From Gammaproteobacteria bacterium UBA7803 (GTDB taxonomy: Bacteria; Pseudomonadota; Gammaproteobacteria; Pseudomonadales; Azotimanducaceae), in contig DLCH01000033.1 in NCBI GenBank assembly GCA_002480525.1, forward strand, positions 1-42,987: 42,987 nt of DNA. The letters run 5' to 3'. Below the pieces are notes generated by a model. It was not told the DNA's origin and searched no databases. It saw only the letters and a program-made list of their open reading frames with translations. Positions 15,730 to 23,301 of this stretch are shown in pieces. The stretch's first letter is position 1. Every line of letters starts with the position of its first letter. Both the position numbers and the translations under genes were made by a program.

Positions 15730-16179
15730 ATGGCTTACAAGCACGTCCTCGCGGCGGTGGATCTGTCCGAGGAGTCGGCGCAGGTCCTCGACAAGGCCCG
15801 CGCCCAGGCGGACCAGGCCGGGGCGAAGCTGTCGGTGGTCAGCGTGGTGAAGCCGCTCACCCAGGTCTACGGCGGCATCGACGTCGCGCCGCTGGCCGGC
15901 AGCGCCGTGTCCTTCGAGGAGCAGGCCATCGAGCAGGCCGAGAAGCAGCTCCGCGAGCTGGCCGCCCGCTACGGGGTGGCGGCCGAAGACGCGCACGCCA
16001 TTCTCGGCGCGCCGGCCCACGACATCCGCGAGCTGGCCGGGCAGCTCGGCGTCGACCTGATCGTCATCGGCACCCACGGGCGCCACGGGCTGGGCCTGCT
16101 GCTCGGGTCCACCGCCTCCGCCGTGCTGCACGGGGTGGAGCGGGACGTGCTGGCCGTGCGGGTGCACTTCGACGACTGA
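15730..16179 (+). CDS. Universal stress protein (UspA family), paralogue of the one at 4578
   Basis: 149 residues. AYKHVLAAVDLSEES start, VKPLTQVYGGID in the middle, nucleotide loop GTHGRHGLGLLLGSTASA, and a final LAVRVHFDD strand. It is the closest relative of the gene at 4578 by these shared blocks. GGGGAAGGA gives a good ribosome site before the ATG. An in-frame ATG 18 bp upstream would add six residues and is less likely. Divergent from the DksA-like gene over about 150 bp. Confidence 0.93.
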   Translation: MAYKHVLAAVDLSEESAQVLDKARAQADQAGAKLSVVSVVKPLTQVYGGIDVAPLAGSAVSFEEQAIEQAEKQLRELAARYGVAAEDAHAILGAPAHDIRELAGQLGVDLIVIGTHGRHGLGLLLGSTASAVLHGVERDVLAVRVHFDD

Positions 16180-16266
16180 CCGGCCGGCCCTGCCGGCTGA
16201 CCCCGTCGGGGCCGCGGACGCCGTTTCAGCTCGCGCCGCCCGGCAGAACACCGTTCCGCGGGCATT

Positions 16267-16326
16267 CGTTCAGAAGAACGCCGTTCAGAAGAACGCCGTT
16301 CAAATGAACGCCGTTCAAATGAACGC
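16267..16326. repeat. Four perfect or near-perfect 15-bp tandem units at a convergent gene end
   Basis: Units start at 16267, 16282, 16297 and 16312: CGTTCAGAAGAACGC twice, then CGTTCAAATGAACGC twice. Each forms a 5-bp stem (CGTTC/GAACG) with a four-base loop, so the array is a row of four hairpins. The stop codon of the desulfhydrase gene (16315-16317) sits in the last unit. It could act as a bidirectional transcription barrier, or is a slippage-prone minisatellite. Confidence 0.9.
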
Positions 16327-17334
16327 GGTGTCGTAGACTGCGAGGCTGGCGGTGCCGCCGGTGTGGATGAACACGACGTCGTCGACGCCGGCGAATTCCC
16401 CCCGCTCGATCCGGTCGACCAGCGCGGCGAAGGCCTTGCCGGAATAGACCGGATCCAGCAGCACGCCCTCGGTTCCCGCCAGCAGGCGAATGGCCGCCAC
16501 CGTGGCTTCGGTGGGCAGGCCGTAGCCGTCGCCCAGGTAGCGGTCGTCCAGCCGCACGTCCTCCGCCGCCACCGCTGCGTCCAGACCGCGCTCGGCGATC
16601 ACCTCGCCGACCAGGCGCTGGACGTCCTTCGGCAGCACCGTTGGATCGACCTCCGAGACGTTGATGCCGTGCACCCGTGGCGCGGTACCGTCGCCGTCCA
16701 GCACCAGGCCGGCGAACCCGGCCAGCAGTCCTGCCTGGGTGCCCGCGCTCGACGAGGCGTGCACCACGTCGGTCAGCGCGAATTCGAGGGCCCGGCTCTG
16801 CTCCATCAGCTCCATGGCGCAGCGGGTGTAGCCCATCGCGCCGACGTGGCTCGAGCCGCCCACGGGGATGACGTAGGGCAGCCGGCCGTCCCGTTCCAGC
16901 CGGTCCAGCAGCGCCGCCCGGGCGTCGGCGAAGGCGTCCGGCGCCACCACCTGCACGTCGGCGCCGAGCAGCCGGTCCAGCAGCACGTTGCCGGAGGTGT
17001 CGTAGTGGGGGTGGGGCCAGGGCACCTTGCGGGCGAGCACCAGATGGCAGGGCAGGCCGGCGGCGGCGCAGGCGGCCGCCGTCTGACGGGCGTGGTTCGA
17101 CTGCACGGCGCCGAAGGTGACGATCGCGTCGGCCTGCTGGCGGATGGCGTCCGCCAGCAGGTACTCGAGCTTGCGGGTCTTGTTCCCTCCAGTGGCGAGG
17201 CCGGTGCAGTCGTCGCGTTTCAGCCACAGCCTGGGACCGCCGAGGCGGGCGGACAGCCGTTCCAGGGGCACGAGCGGCGTCGGCAGGAAGCCGAGCTCGA
17301 GGCGCGGCGCGTCGGAGATCCAGGCGTGGTTCAT
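16315..17334 (-). CDS. dcyD: PLP-dependent D-cysteine desulfhydrase / ACC deaminase-like enzyme
   Basis: 339 residues, fold-type II PLP enzyme of the ACC deaminase/D-cysteine desulfhydrase family. The PLP lysine is Lys52 (LATGGNKTRKLEYLL), with the substrate-contact block VQSNHARQTAAA near 78-89, the phosphate-binding type loop SSSAGTQAG near 190, and HTGGTASL close to the C-terminus. D-cysteine desulfhydrase (D-Cys to pyruvate, sulfide and ammonia) is more common in gammaproteobacteria than ACC deaminase; the choice rests on family knowledge. ATG at 17332-17334. Its last codons run into the 15-bp repeat array, so the C-terminus may be variable between strains. Confidence 0.85.
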   Translation of the reverse strand: MNHAWISDAPRLELGFLPTPLVPLERLSARLGGPRLWLKRDDCTGLATGGNKTRKLEYLLADAIRQQADAIVTFGAVQSNHARQTAAACAAAGLPCHLVLARKVPWPHPHYDTSGNVLLDRLLGADVQVVAPDAFADARAALLDRLERDGRLPYVIPVGGSSHVGAMGYTRCAMELMEQSRALEFALTDVVHASSSAGTQAGLLAGFAGLVLDGDGTAPRVHGINVSEVDPTVLPKDVQRLVGEVIAERGLDAAVAAEDVRLDDRYLGDGYGLPTEATVAAIRLLAGTEGVLLDPVYSGKAFAALVDRIERGEFAGVDDVVFIHTGGTASLAVYDTAFI

Positions 17335-17418
17335 GGGCGGTCCGGGCGGCAGTGGCGACGGCGCCACACTGTACTACCGATTCCCGATCCCGTGGGACGG
17401 CGCTGCCGACGCTTGTTA

Positions 17419-17438
17419 TTAAATGAACGATTAATTAA
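17419..17438. promoter_or_regulatory. AT-rich imperfect dyad, possible CecR-type operator
   Basis: The two arms TTAAATGAACG and TTAATTAATCG (the latter read on the other strand) match at 8 of 11 bases around a central CG. It is the only strongly AT-rich patch for kilobases and lies about 65 bp before the TetR-family start and about 85 bp from the divergent desulfhydrase start, a typical autoregulatory position. Confidence 0.5.
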
Positions 17439-17503
17439 TATGGCCGGCCAGTGGCGGCGCCGCGGAACCGGCACGATGACAGGGAGCACGCCAGGGAGCG
17501 CCA

Positions 17504-18178
17504 ATGACGGATTCGACCCGCAACGCCCGCCGGCCCCGCCGGGGCCGCCCCGGCAAGCCCGCCGGTGACGACGGTGGTGATGCCCGGCGGCGCCTGCTGC
17601 AGGCCGCCGCGGGCCAGTTCGCGGCCGCCGGCTTCGCCGGCACCAGCCTGCGCGCCGTGGCCCGGGACGCGGGCGTGACACCGGCGATGATCGCCTACTA
17701 CTTCGGCGACAAGGCGGGCCTGATGGAAGCGGTGCTGGTAACGGGGCTCGACGAGGTGCTGGGCGCCCTCGAAGCAGCGCTGGACGACGGCGGGGGCGAC
17801 TCAGCTCCTGCCCTCGAACGGTTCGTCGCCGCCGAGCTCGAAGCCCTCACCAGCCACCCCTGGATCCCGCGCATCATGGTGCAGGAGGTCCTGTCGAAGG
17901 ACACGCCGCTGCGCCAGGTGTTCGTCGACCGGTTCGCCAGCCGCGCGCTGGCGCTGGTGCGCCCCGCGATGGCGGCCGACCTGGCGGCGGGCCGGCTGCG
18001 CGCCGACCTCGATCCGCGGCTGGTAATTCTGTCGGTGATCGGCATGTGCGTGTTTCCGTTCCTCGCCGAGCCGCTGCTGGGGCCGCTGGTGGGCTATCGC
18101 ATCGACGACGACTTCGCCGGGGAGTTCGTGCCCCACACCCTGGCGCTGCTGGCGCAGGGCCTGGGAGCCAAGTCGTGA
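17504..18178 (+). CDS. cecR: TetR-family repressor, CecR (YbiH)-like
   Basis: 224 residues. The Arg/Pro-rich N-terminal tail (RRPRRGRPGKP) precedes a TetR helix-turn-helix at about 28-75 (FAGTSLRAVARDAGVTPAMIAYYFGDKAGLM), then a DUF1956-like ligand domain. It sits upstream of a membrane fusion protein, ABC ATPase and ABC-2 permease with start/stop overlaps, the same order as ybiH-ybhGFS in E. coli, where CecR controls the exporter. It probably represses its own operon through the AT-rich dyad upstream. ATG with AGGGAGCG in front. Confidence 0.88.
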   Translation: MTDSTRNARRPRRGRPGKPAGDDGGDARRRLLQAAAGQFAAAGFAGTSLRAVARDAGVTPAMIAYYFGDKAGLMEAVLVTGLDEVLGALEAALDDGGGDSAPALERFVAAELEALTSHPWIPRIMVQEVLSKDTPLRQVFVDRFASRALALVRPAMAADLAAGRLRADLDPRLVILSVIGMCVFPFLAEPLLGPLVGYRIDDDFAGEFVPHTLALLAQGLGAKS

Positions 18179-19137
18179 GCCGGGCCGGCCGGTGGCTGGC
18201 GATGGCTATGGCGCTGACCGCCACGGCCTGCGGCGCCGAGGAGCGCCAGCACGCCGTCGGCACCCTGGAACGGGACCGGATCGAGGTGGCGGCGGACAGC
18301 GCCCAGCCCGTGGTGGCGATGCCGGTGGCGGAGGGCGATCGGGTCGAGGCGGGCGCGCTGCTGCTGGCCCAGGACCCGGTCCTGGCGGAAGCCGCCCTGG
18401 CGGCAGCCCGGGCGCGCCGAGGTGAGGCCGCCGCGCGGCTGGCGGAAGCCGAGGCCGGACCGCGGCCCCAGACCGTGGCCATGGCGGCGGCCCGGCTCGA
18501 GGCGGCGCGCAGCGCCGAACGCATCGCCGCCGCCGAGCTGGCCCGGGAGCGGGCGCTGGTGGCCCGGGATTTCGCCAGTGCCAACCGGGTCGACGTGCTC
18601 GAAGGGCGCTTCGACGAAGCCGTGGCCCGCCGCCGCGAGGCGGCGGCGGCGCTGGACGAGCTTCAGGCCGGCACCCGGCAGGAACAGATCGACCGGGCCC
18701 GGGACGCGCTCGCGGCTGCCGAGGCGGAGGTGCGCGCGGCGGACGTCGCGCTCGCCAGGACCCGGATCACCGCGCCGGTGGACGCGACCGTGGAGGCGCT
18801 GCCCGTGGAGGTCGGTGAGCGGCCCCGGGCCGGTCAGACCGTCGCCGTGCTGCGGGCCCGTGGCGCACCGTTCGCGCGGGTCTACGTGCCGGAGTCGGTG
18901 CGGACCGGGCTCGCGGTCGGCGATGCCGCCGAGGTCCGCGCCGACGGCCGGGATGCCGTGCTGCGCGGCAGGATCCGCTGGATCGCCACCGAAGCCGCGT
19001 TCACGCCGTACTTCGCCTTGACCCAGCGCGACCGTGGCCGGCTGTCCTACCTGGCCGAGATCGTCGTCGCGGACGGCGAAGACTGGCCGTCGGGGATCCC
19101 GGTGCAGGTCTGGTTTCCCGGGGCCGACGCGCCGTGA
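18175..19137 (+). CDS. ybhG: HlyD-family membrane fusion protein, YbhG-like
   Basis: 320 residues. The short hydrophobic N-terminus ends in Cys19 (LTATAC), so it may be a lipoprotein or a cleaved/anchored periplasmic protein. Split biotinyl-lipoyl halves (about 35-75 and 205-235) flank a long Ala/Glu/Arg-rich coiled-coil hairpin (about 75-205), followed by a beta-barrel domain (FARVYVPESVRTGLAVGD). It links the inner-membrane ABC unit to an outer-membrane channel. GTG start overlaps the regulator stop (GTGA) and its own stop overlaps the ATPase start in the same way. Confidence 0.9.
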   Translation: MSRAGRWLAMAMALTATACGAEERQHAVGTLERDRIEVAADSAQPVVAMPVAEGDRVEAGALLLAQDPVLAEAALAAARARRGEAAARLAEAEAGPRPQTVAMAAARLEAARSAERIAAAELARERALVARDFASANRVDVLEGRFDEAVARRREAAAALDELQAGTRQEQIDRARDALAAAEAEVRAADVALARTRITAPVDATVEALPVEVGERPRAGQTVAVLRARGAPFARVYVPESVRTGLAVGDAAEVRADGRDAVLRGRIRWIATEAAFTPYFALTQRDRGRLSYLAEIVVADGEDWPSGIPVQVWFPGADAP

Positions 19138-20081
19138 GCGAGGCGCCGGCCATTCAGGCCGACGGCCTCTCGCGCCGGTTCGGCGACGTGCTGGCGGTGG
19201 ACGACCTGACGCTGACCGTGCCGCGGCGCTGCATCTACGGCTTCCTGGGCCCGAACGGGTCTGGCAAGTCCACCACCATCCGCATGCTCTGCGGCCTGCT
19301 GATGCCTTCTGCCGGGTCCGCCCGGGTGCTCGGCCTGCCGGTGCCCGACGAGGCCGAGGGTCTGCGGCGCCGGGTGGGCTACATGACCCAGCGCTTCTCC
19401 CTGTACGAGGATCTGTCGATCCGCGAGAACCTGGCGTTCCTGGCGCGCATCTTCGGCCTCGGCCGGCGGGAGATCGACCAGCGGCTGCGCCGGCAGATGG
19501 ATCGGTTCGAGCTGTCCAGCATGGCCCGCCGTACCGCCGGCAGTCTGTCGGGGGGGCAGAAGCAGCGGCTGGCGCTCGCGGCGGCGACCCTGCACGAACC
19601 CGAGCTGCTGTTCCTCGACGAGCCGACCAGCGCGGTCGACCCCGAGAGCCGCCGCCGGTTCTGGGAGCACCTGTTCGAGCTGGTGGACGAGGGTGCGACG
19701 GTGCTGGTGTCGACCCACTTCATGGACGAGGCGGAGCGCTGTCACCGGCTGGCCATTCTCGACCAGGGCCGGCTGGTGGCCGACGGGCGTCCGGACGACC
19801 TGATGCGGGACGTGCCGGCGGCGGTGGTCGAGGTGGAGTGCGCCGAGCCCCAGCGGGCGCGGCGCCTGCTCCTGGAGGACAGGGCGGTGCTGCACATCGC
19901 CCAGCTCGGCATGCGGCTGCATGCGCTGCTCCAGCCGGAGGTGGACGGCCCCGAGCAGCGGCTGGCGGGCCGGCTGCGCGACGCCGGCATCGACGCCGGG
20001 ACCCGCCTCATCCGGGCCAGTCTCGAGGACGTGTTCGTCATGGCCACGACGCCGGACGGTCGCGGGGGGGCGGCCCCGTGA
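19134..20081 (+). CDS. ABC exporter ATP-binding protein, half-size YbhF-like
   Basis: 315 residues. Walker A GPNGSGKST (39-47), Q-loop at YMTQRFSLYEDL, signature LSGGQKQR (138-145), Walker B LLFLDEPTSAVD (158-169) and switch His in STHFMDEA. The YTRF/CcmA-like C-terminal 90 residues end in an EDVFV motif typical of multidrug/ABC-2 exporters. E. coli YbhF has two fused ATPase domains; this protein has only one, so the active unit would be a homodimer. GTG starts are used at both ends of the coupled reading frames. Confidence 0.93.
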   Translation: MSEAPAIQADGLSRRFGDVLAVDDLTLTVPRRCIYGFLGPNGSGKSTTIRMLCGLLMPSAGSARVLGLPVPDEAEGLRRRVGYMTQRFSLYEDLSIRENLAFLARIFGLGRREIDQRLRRQMDRFELSSMARRTAGSLSGGQKQRLALAAATLHEPELLFLDEPTSAVDPESRRRFWEHLFELVDEGATVLVSTHFMDEAERCHRLAILDQGRLVADGRPDDLMRDVPAAVVEVECAEPQRARRLLLEDRAVLHIAQLGMRLHALLQPEVDGPEQRLAGRLRDAGIDAGTRLIRASLEDVFVMATTPDGRGGAAP

Positions 20082-21196
20082 AGCGCTCGCTGGTGCGCAT
20101 CGCCGCCGTCGCCGCCAAGGAGTTCCGCCACCTGTCCCGCGACCGGCTGAGCGGCGCCATGATTCTCGGCATACCGCTGGTGATGACCCTGCTGTTCGGC
20201 TACGCCATCAACACCGACGTGCGCGACCTGCCCGCGGCGGTGGCGGACCAGGCGGGCACCACGGCGTCCCGCGCGCTGGCGGCCGGGGTCGAGGCGTCCG
20301 GCGTGGTGCGCATCGTCGATCGGGTACCGGACGCGGCCGCCCTCGAGCGCCGGCTCGCCGACGGCGGCATCGTGGTGGGCCTGTACATTCCCGCGGATTT
20401 CGAGCATCGGCTGGCGGACGGCCGGCCGGTGGGCCAGCTGCTGGTGGACGGCAGCGATCCCGTGGTCCAGAACGCCGCCCGGGCGCTGACCCAGGCGCCG
20501 CTGCCGGCGCTGCTCGACCGGGTCCGGCCGGGCGCGGCCGGGGCGGAGCCGGCCGGGGGCGCGCTGGCGGTGCGGGCGTACTACAACCCGGAGCGGCGCT
20601 CGCCGGTGTTCATCGTGCCCGGCCTGTGCGGCGTCATCCTCACCCTGACCATGGTGCTGTTCACCGCGGTCGCCATCGTCCGGGAGCGGGAGCGGGGCAA
20701 CCTGGAGCTGCTGATCACCACGCCGGTGGGCAGCCTGGAGCTCATGGTCGGCAAGATCCTGCCCTACGTGGTGGTCGGCTACCTGCAGGCGTCGCTCATA
20801 CTCGCCATCGGCGTGGTGCTGTTCGACCTGCCGGTGCGGGGCAGCCTGGTGGACTTCTACGGTGGGGCCGGCGTGTTCGTGCTGTCCATTCTCACCCTGG
20901 GCCTGCTCATCTCGACCCTGGCGGCGACCCAGTTTCAGGCGTTCCAGATGACCTTCATGAGCTTTCTGCCCCAGCTCCTGCTGTCCGGCTTCATGTTTCC
21001 GTTCGACGGCATGCCACGTGGCGCGCAGCTCCTGGCCGAGCTGTTCCCCCTCACGCACTTCCTGCGGATCGTCCGCGGGGTGGTGCTGCGGGACGCCGAT
21101 CTGATGCTGATGGCCGACGACGTCTGGCCGCTGCTGGCCTTCTTCGTGGTGGTCATGGCGCTGGCGACGGCGCGCTTCCGCAAACGCCTGGACTGA
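20078..21196 (+). CDS. ABC-2 type exporter permease, YbhS/YhhJ-like
   Basis: 372 residues. One N-terminal membrane helix (about 27-46), a large periplasmic domain (about 47-185), then five helices to the C-terminus, the ABC2_membrane_3 layout. Family landmarks include AKEFRHLSRDRLSGAMILGIPLVM near the start and RERERGNLELLITTPV near 205. E. coli has two permeases (YbhS and YbhR); only one is present, so it should homodimerise. GTG at 20078 overlaps the ATPase stop. It is the last gene of the cecR-like operon. Substrate unknown; YbhFSR has been tied to antibiotic and cation efflux. Confidence 0.93.
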   Translation: MKRSLVRIAAVAAKEFRHLSRDRLSGAMILGIPLVMTLLFGYAINTDVRDLPAAVADQAGTTASRALAAGVEASGVVRIVDRVPDAAALERRLADGGIVVGLYIPADFEHRLADGRPVGQLLVDGSDPVVQNAARALTQAPLPALLDRVRPGAAGAEPAGGALAVRAYYNPERRSPVFIVPGLCGVILTLTMVLFTAVAIVRERERGNLELLITTPVGSLELMVGKILPYVVVGYLQASLILAIGVVLFDLPVRGSLVDFYGGAGVFVLSILTLGLLISTLAATQFQAFQMTFMSFLPQLLLSGFMFPFDGMPRGAQLLAELFPLTHFLRIVRGVVLRDADLMLMADDVWPLLAFFVVVMALATARFRKRLD

Positions 21197-21656
21197 CCCG
21201 TCCGCGGCCCTTCGGCGGCTGCAGGACGGGCAACAAAAAGCCGCCCGAAGGCGGCTCAAAAATCCCGGATTGTTGTTATGTGGCCGGGAATCCGTCAGCG
21301 CGCGCAACGTCTGTCCGTGTCGTCGCGTCGCTGCGCTTTTCTCTGCGTCTTTCGACGTCTCGTCCGGTCCGATGCCGTGGCGTTCCGGTCCCGCGCCGGG
21401 CGGTGGCCCGGTCGCGTGCTGCTGTCCGTCTGCTGCGGCGCCCGATCAGGTCGCCTGACCGGGTGGTCCTTCCCCCTTCGAGTGATTCGCCTCGCGGCTC
21501 ACGCCTGCACCCGTCGCGGCTCGTCGGGCGGGTCCGGGGTGCGGGCCCGCGCTCGGATCGGCCGGCGGCGCAGTGGCGCGACTCGACAGTCCAGTGATTT
21601 CAGGCAGGGCGAAATCGCGAGGGAAAGTAGCAGAGGAACATCGCTCAATCAACGAC
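21197..21656. other. 460-bp gap: 3' region of the leftward pfkB transcript, no gene seen
   Basis: No frame here has a start, ribosome site and protein-like sequence. The leftward strand, from the pfkB stop to the terminator near 21240, contains 12 GGA triplets in about 400 nt, against roughly seven expected from base composition, so a CsrA-binding RNA or a long 3' UTR is conceivable. Nothing recognisable on the plus strand. Confidence 0.5.
21235..21256 (-). terminator. Rho-independent terminator of the leftward DUF454-pfkB transcript
   Basis: Reading leftward: GCCGCC, loop TTCG, GGCGGC, then TTTTTGTTG. The UUCG tetraloop and T-run make this a textbook intrinsic terminator. In the plus direction the stem is followed by TCAAAAAT, so it would not end the permease transcript efficiently. 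Confidence 0.88.
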
Positions 21657-22583
21657 TTATTGAGTTTTGTTGTCCTTTCCTCGAATTTCCGCGCCGGGCA
21701 GGCCGGCAGTGTCGACGGCATGAGCCTGGGCGCCGCGGGTGTTCAGGCAACGGCCGGCGAGTCCGGCGCCGGCGGTGACGGCCCGGGCCAGGCTGCCACC
21801 CTCGAGCAGCACGGCGGCCAGCGCCGCGACGAAGGCGTCGCCGCAGCCCGTGGGGTCGACCGGGTGCGGCACCTCGGGGACCGCAACGGTCAGGCCGTCC
21901 GGACGGATTTCCACCGGGCCGGCGCCGTCGGTGACGACCACCCGGCCGACCCGGCGCTCGATCCCGGCGGCGTCGGCCAGCCGGGCGAGGGCCCGCCACT
22001 CGTGCCGGTTGACCACCAGCAGGTTGCACCAGTCCAGCGGTGTGTCCAGGTCCGCCTCCGTGAGCAGCTCGGCGTACTGCCCCGGGCACCAGATGCGCAG
22101 CGCCGGCCCGCGGATCCGGGCGGCGCAGCCGCTGGTCTTGACCGGCAGGTCCGGTGCCAGTATCGCCGCTTCGAAGGCCTCACCGCCGCAGCGGCTGCCG
22201 GCCAGCAGGTCGTCGAGATCGTCGGCCCAGCGGTCCAGGCCCGAGGGCCCCGGGTAGAAGGCGGTGAACTGCTGCCCGTCGCTGCCCGTGAGCACGATGC
22301 CCCGGGCCGAGGGCGTGCCGCCGATGCGGAAGATGCCGGATTCGGAGATGCCGGCCCGGGTCACGTGGCGGGCATACTCGCCGGCGTAGTCGTCGCCGGC
22401 GTACACGAAGGGCACCGGCCGGTGGCCCAGGCCGGCGAGGTTGTAGGCGATGTTCATCGCGCAGCCGCCGAAGCCGCGGTCCAGGCGGTGCAGCTTGACG
22501 TTGCGGGTGCCGGCGTCGAGCGGGGCATCGAACACGCCGATGTCGTCGTAGGCGAGGGTGCCGCAGACCAGGACCCGGGCCAT
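21657..22583 (-). CDS. PfkB-family carbohydrate/nucleoside kinase (adenosine kinase-like)
   Basis: 308 residues. PfkB signature 1 at GFGGCAMNIAYNLAGLG (37-53) and signature 2 at DPTGCGDAFVAAL (243-255), with catalytic base Asp249 and the anion hole GCGD. The opening VLVCGTLAYDDIGVFD and overall length fit the ribokinase-like group often annotated as adenosine kinase; sugar specificity cannot be read from the sequence. It follows the DUF454 gene by 4 bp on the minus strand. The last residues (GKDNKTQ) extend beyond the kinase fold. Confidence 0.9.
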   Translation of the reverse strand: MARVLVCGTLAYDDIGVFDAPLDAGTRNVKLHRLDRGFGGCAMNIAYNLAGLGHRPVPFVYAGDDYAGEYARHVTRAGISESGIFRIGGTPSARGIVLTGSDGQQFTAFYPGPSGLDRWADDLDDLLAGSRCGGEAFEAAILAPDLPVKTSGCAARIRGPALRIWCPGQYAELLTEADLDTPLDWCNLLVVNRHEWRALARLADAAGIERRVGRVVVTDGAGPVEIRPDGLTVAVPEVPHPVDPTGCGDAFVAALAAVLLEGGSLARAVTAGAGLAGRCLNTRGAQAHAVDTAGLPGAEIRGKDNKTQ

Positions 22584-22587
22584 GGGG

Positions 22588-22881
22588 TCAGCGCCTGTCG
22601 GCCGGCATGACGCTGGCCAGCGTCAGCCAGAACCCCAGCCGCAGCCGCTGCCACGGGCCCAGGGCCCGGCCGGCCCGCCAGCGCAGCAGCGCGCGGCGGT
22701 AGCGCGGGTTGTCCTGCAGATGCCGGTGGACGTGACCGTGGATGCGCCGTGAGGCGAGGCAGAAGCACGCGACCGCGGCGGCCAACAGCAGCACGCCGGG
22801 CAGCACCGGCAGCACCAGCCCGATCACCCCCAGGATGGCCAGGGCGGTGCCACACAGCAGCAGGAGCAGTTTGCGAATCAT
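22588..22881 (-). CDS. DUF454 (YbaN-like) small inner-membrane protein
   Basis: 97 residues. Two closely spaced membrane helices (about 4-20 and 23-44, LLLLLCGTALAILGVIGLVLPVLPG) and then a cytoplasmic basic tail containing HRHLQDNPRYRRAL, typical of the YbaN/DUF454 family; a third hydrophobic stretch (LGFWLTLASVM) lies near the end. Function is unknown in the family. ATG preceded by GGAGACGAAGG. Transcribed with pfkB. Confidence 0.85.
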   Translation of the reverse strand: MIRKLLLLLCGTALAILGVIGLVLPVLPGVLLLAAAVACFCLASRRIHGHVHRHLQDNPRYRRALLRWRAGRALGPWQRLRLGFWLTLASVMPADRR

Positions 22882-23301
22882 CCTTCGTCTCCGATGGGTC
22901 CATGGCCGGTGTCCGGCGGGGCGTCGGGCCGCCGCAAGATCAGCCGGGGTGAGGCGGCGGTTGCGGAGCCGGTGGGCCGGTCGTTTCCGGAGCTTCCCGC
23001 TCCGCTGATGATGCGGCACCCGGCATCGCTCCGTCGCCCCGACGTTGCGCCCGTTCACCGGGTCCGTACATCCAGGTTCTATGCAGGGATGCAGGTTCGG
23101 TGCCAACCGCAAAGGCCTGATCCGCCGGGCTTTTCCAGGCGGCGCACCGGGTCCGGCATGGGCGGTTGCGCCAAAACCTGGCGAATCGGGCCAGCCGGCC
23201 GACGCCTCCCCGGGACCTGCACAATCCCTCACATCTCCCATCATGAACCTGTCACGGGGTGGCGGTAGTCTGCGCCGATCAGTGACGGGAGTCGCAGGAT
23301 A
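22882..23301. other. 420-bp intergenic region between divergent units
   Basis: No supported gene. It should hold the promoter for the leftward DUF454-pfkB pair and the leader of the rightward small-protein gene at 23302. The notable element is the long hairpin at 23092-23180, listed separately. Confidence 0.5.
23092..23180 (+). ncRNA. Candidate structured leader RNA (long hairpin)
   Basis: CAGGTT (23092-23097) pairs with AACCTG (23175-23180), and GGTGCCAACCGC (23099-23110) pairs with GCGGTTGCGCC (23162-23172) with one bulge and one G-U. An inner hairpin CCGCC/GGCGG lies at 23122-23126 and 23138-23142. This is roughly 17 paired bases closing an 89-nt domain, about 120 nt before the ATG of the next gene. 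It matches no riboswitch class that I can recognise. The strand is uncertain; leftward it would fall upstream of DUF454. Confidence 0.35.

Noticed and set aside
731..16326. CRISPR array from the short tandem repeats
   Set aside because: The repeats at 731, 15167 and 16267 are direct tandem copies without unique spacers and no cas genes are present.
21446..21721. 91-codon minus-strand frame in the pfkB 3' gap
   Set aside because: It overlaps the pfkB end in another frame, has no ribosome site, and its product is low-complexity Pro/Ala/Arg.
23092..23180. Possible tRNA, SRP RNA or c-di-GMP riboswitch
   Set aside because: No T-arm GGTTC/anticodon layout, no SRP GGAAG-type internal loop, and the conserved GEMM segments do not fit in order; kept only as an unclassified structured region.
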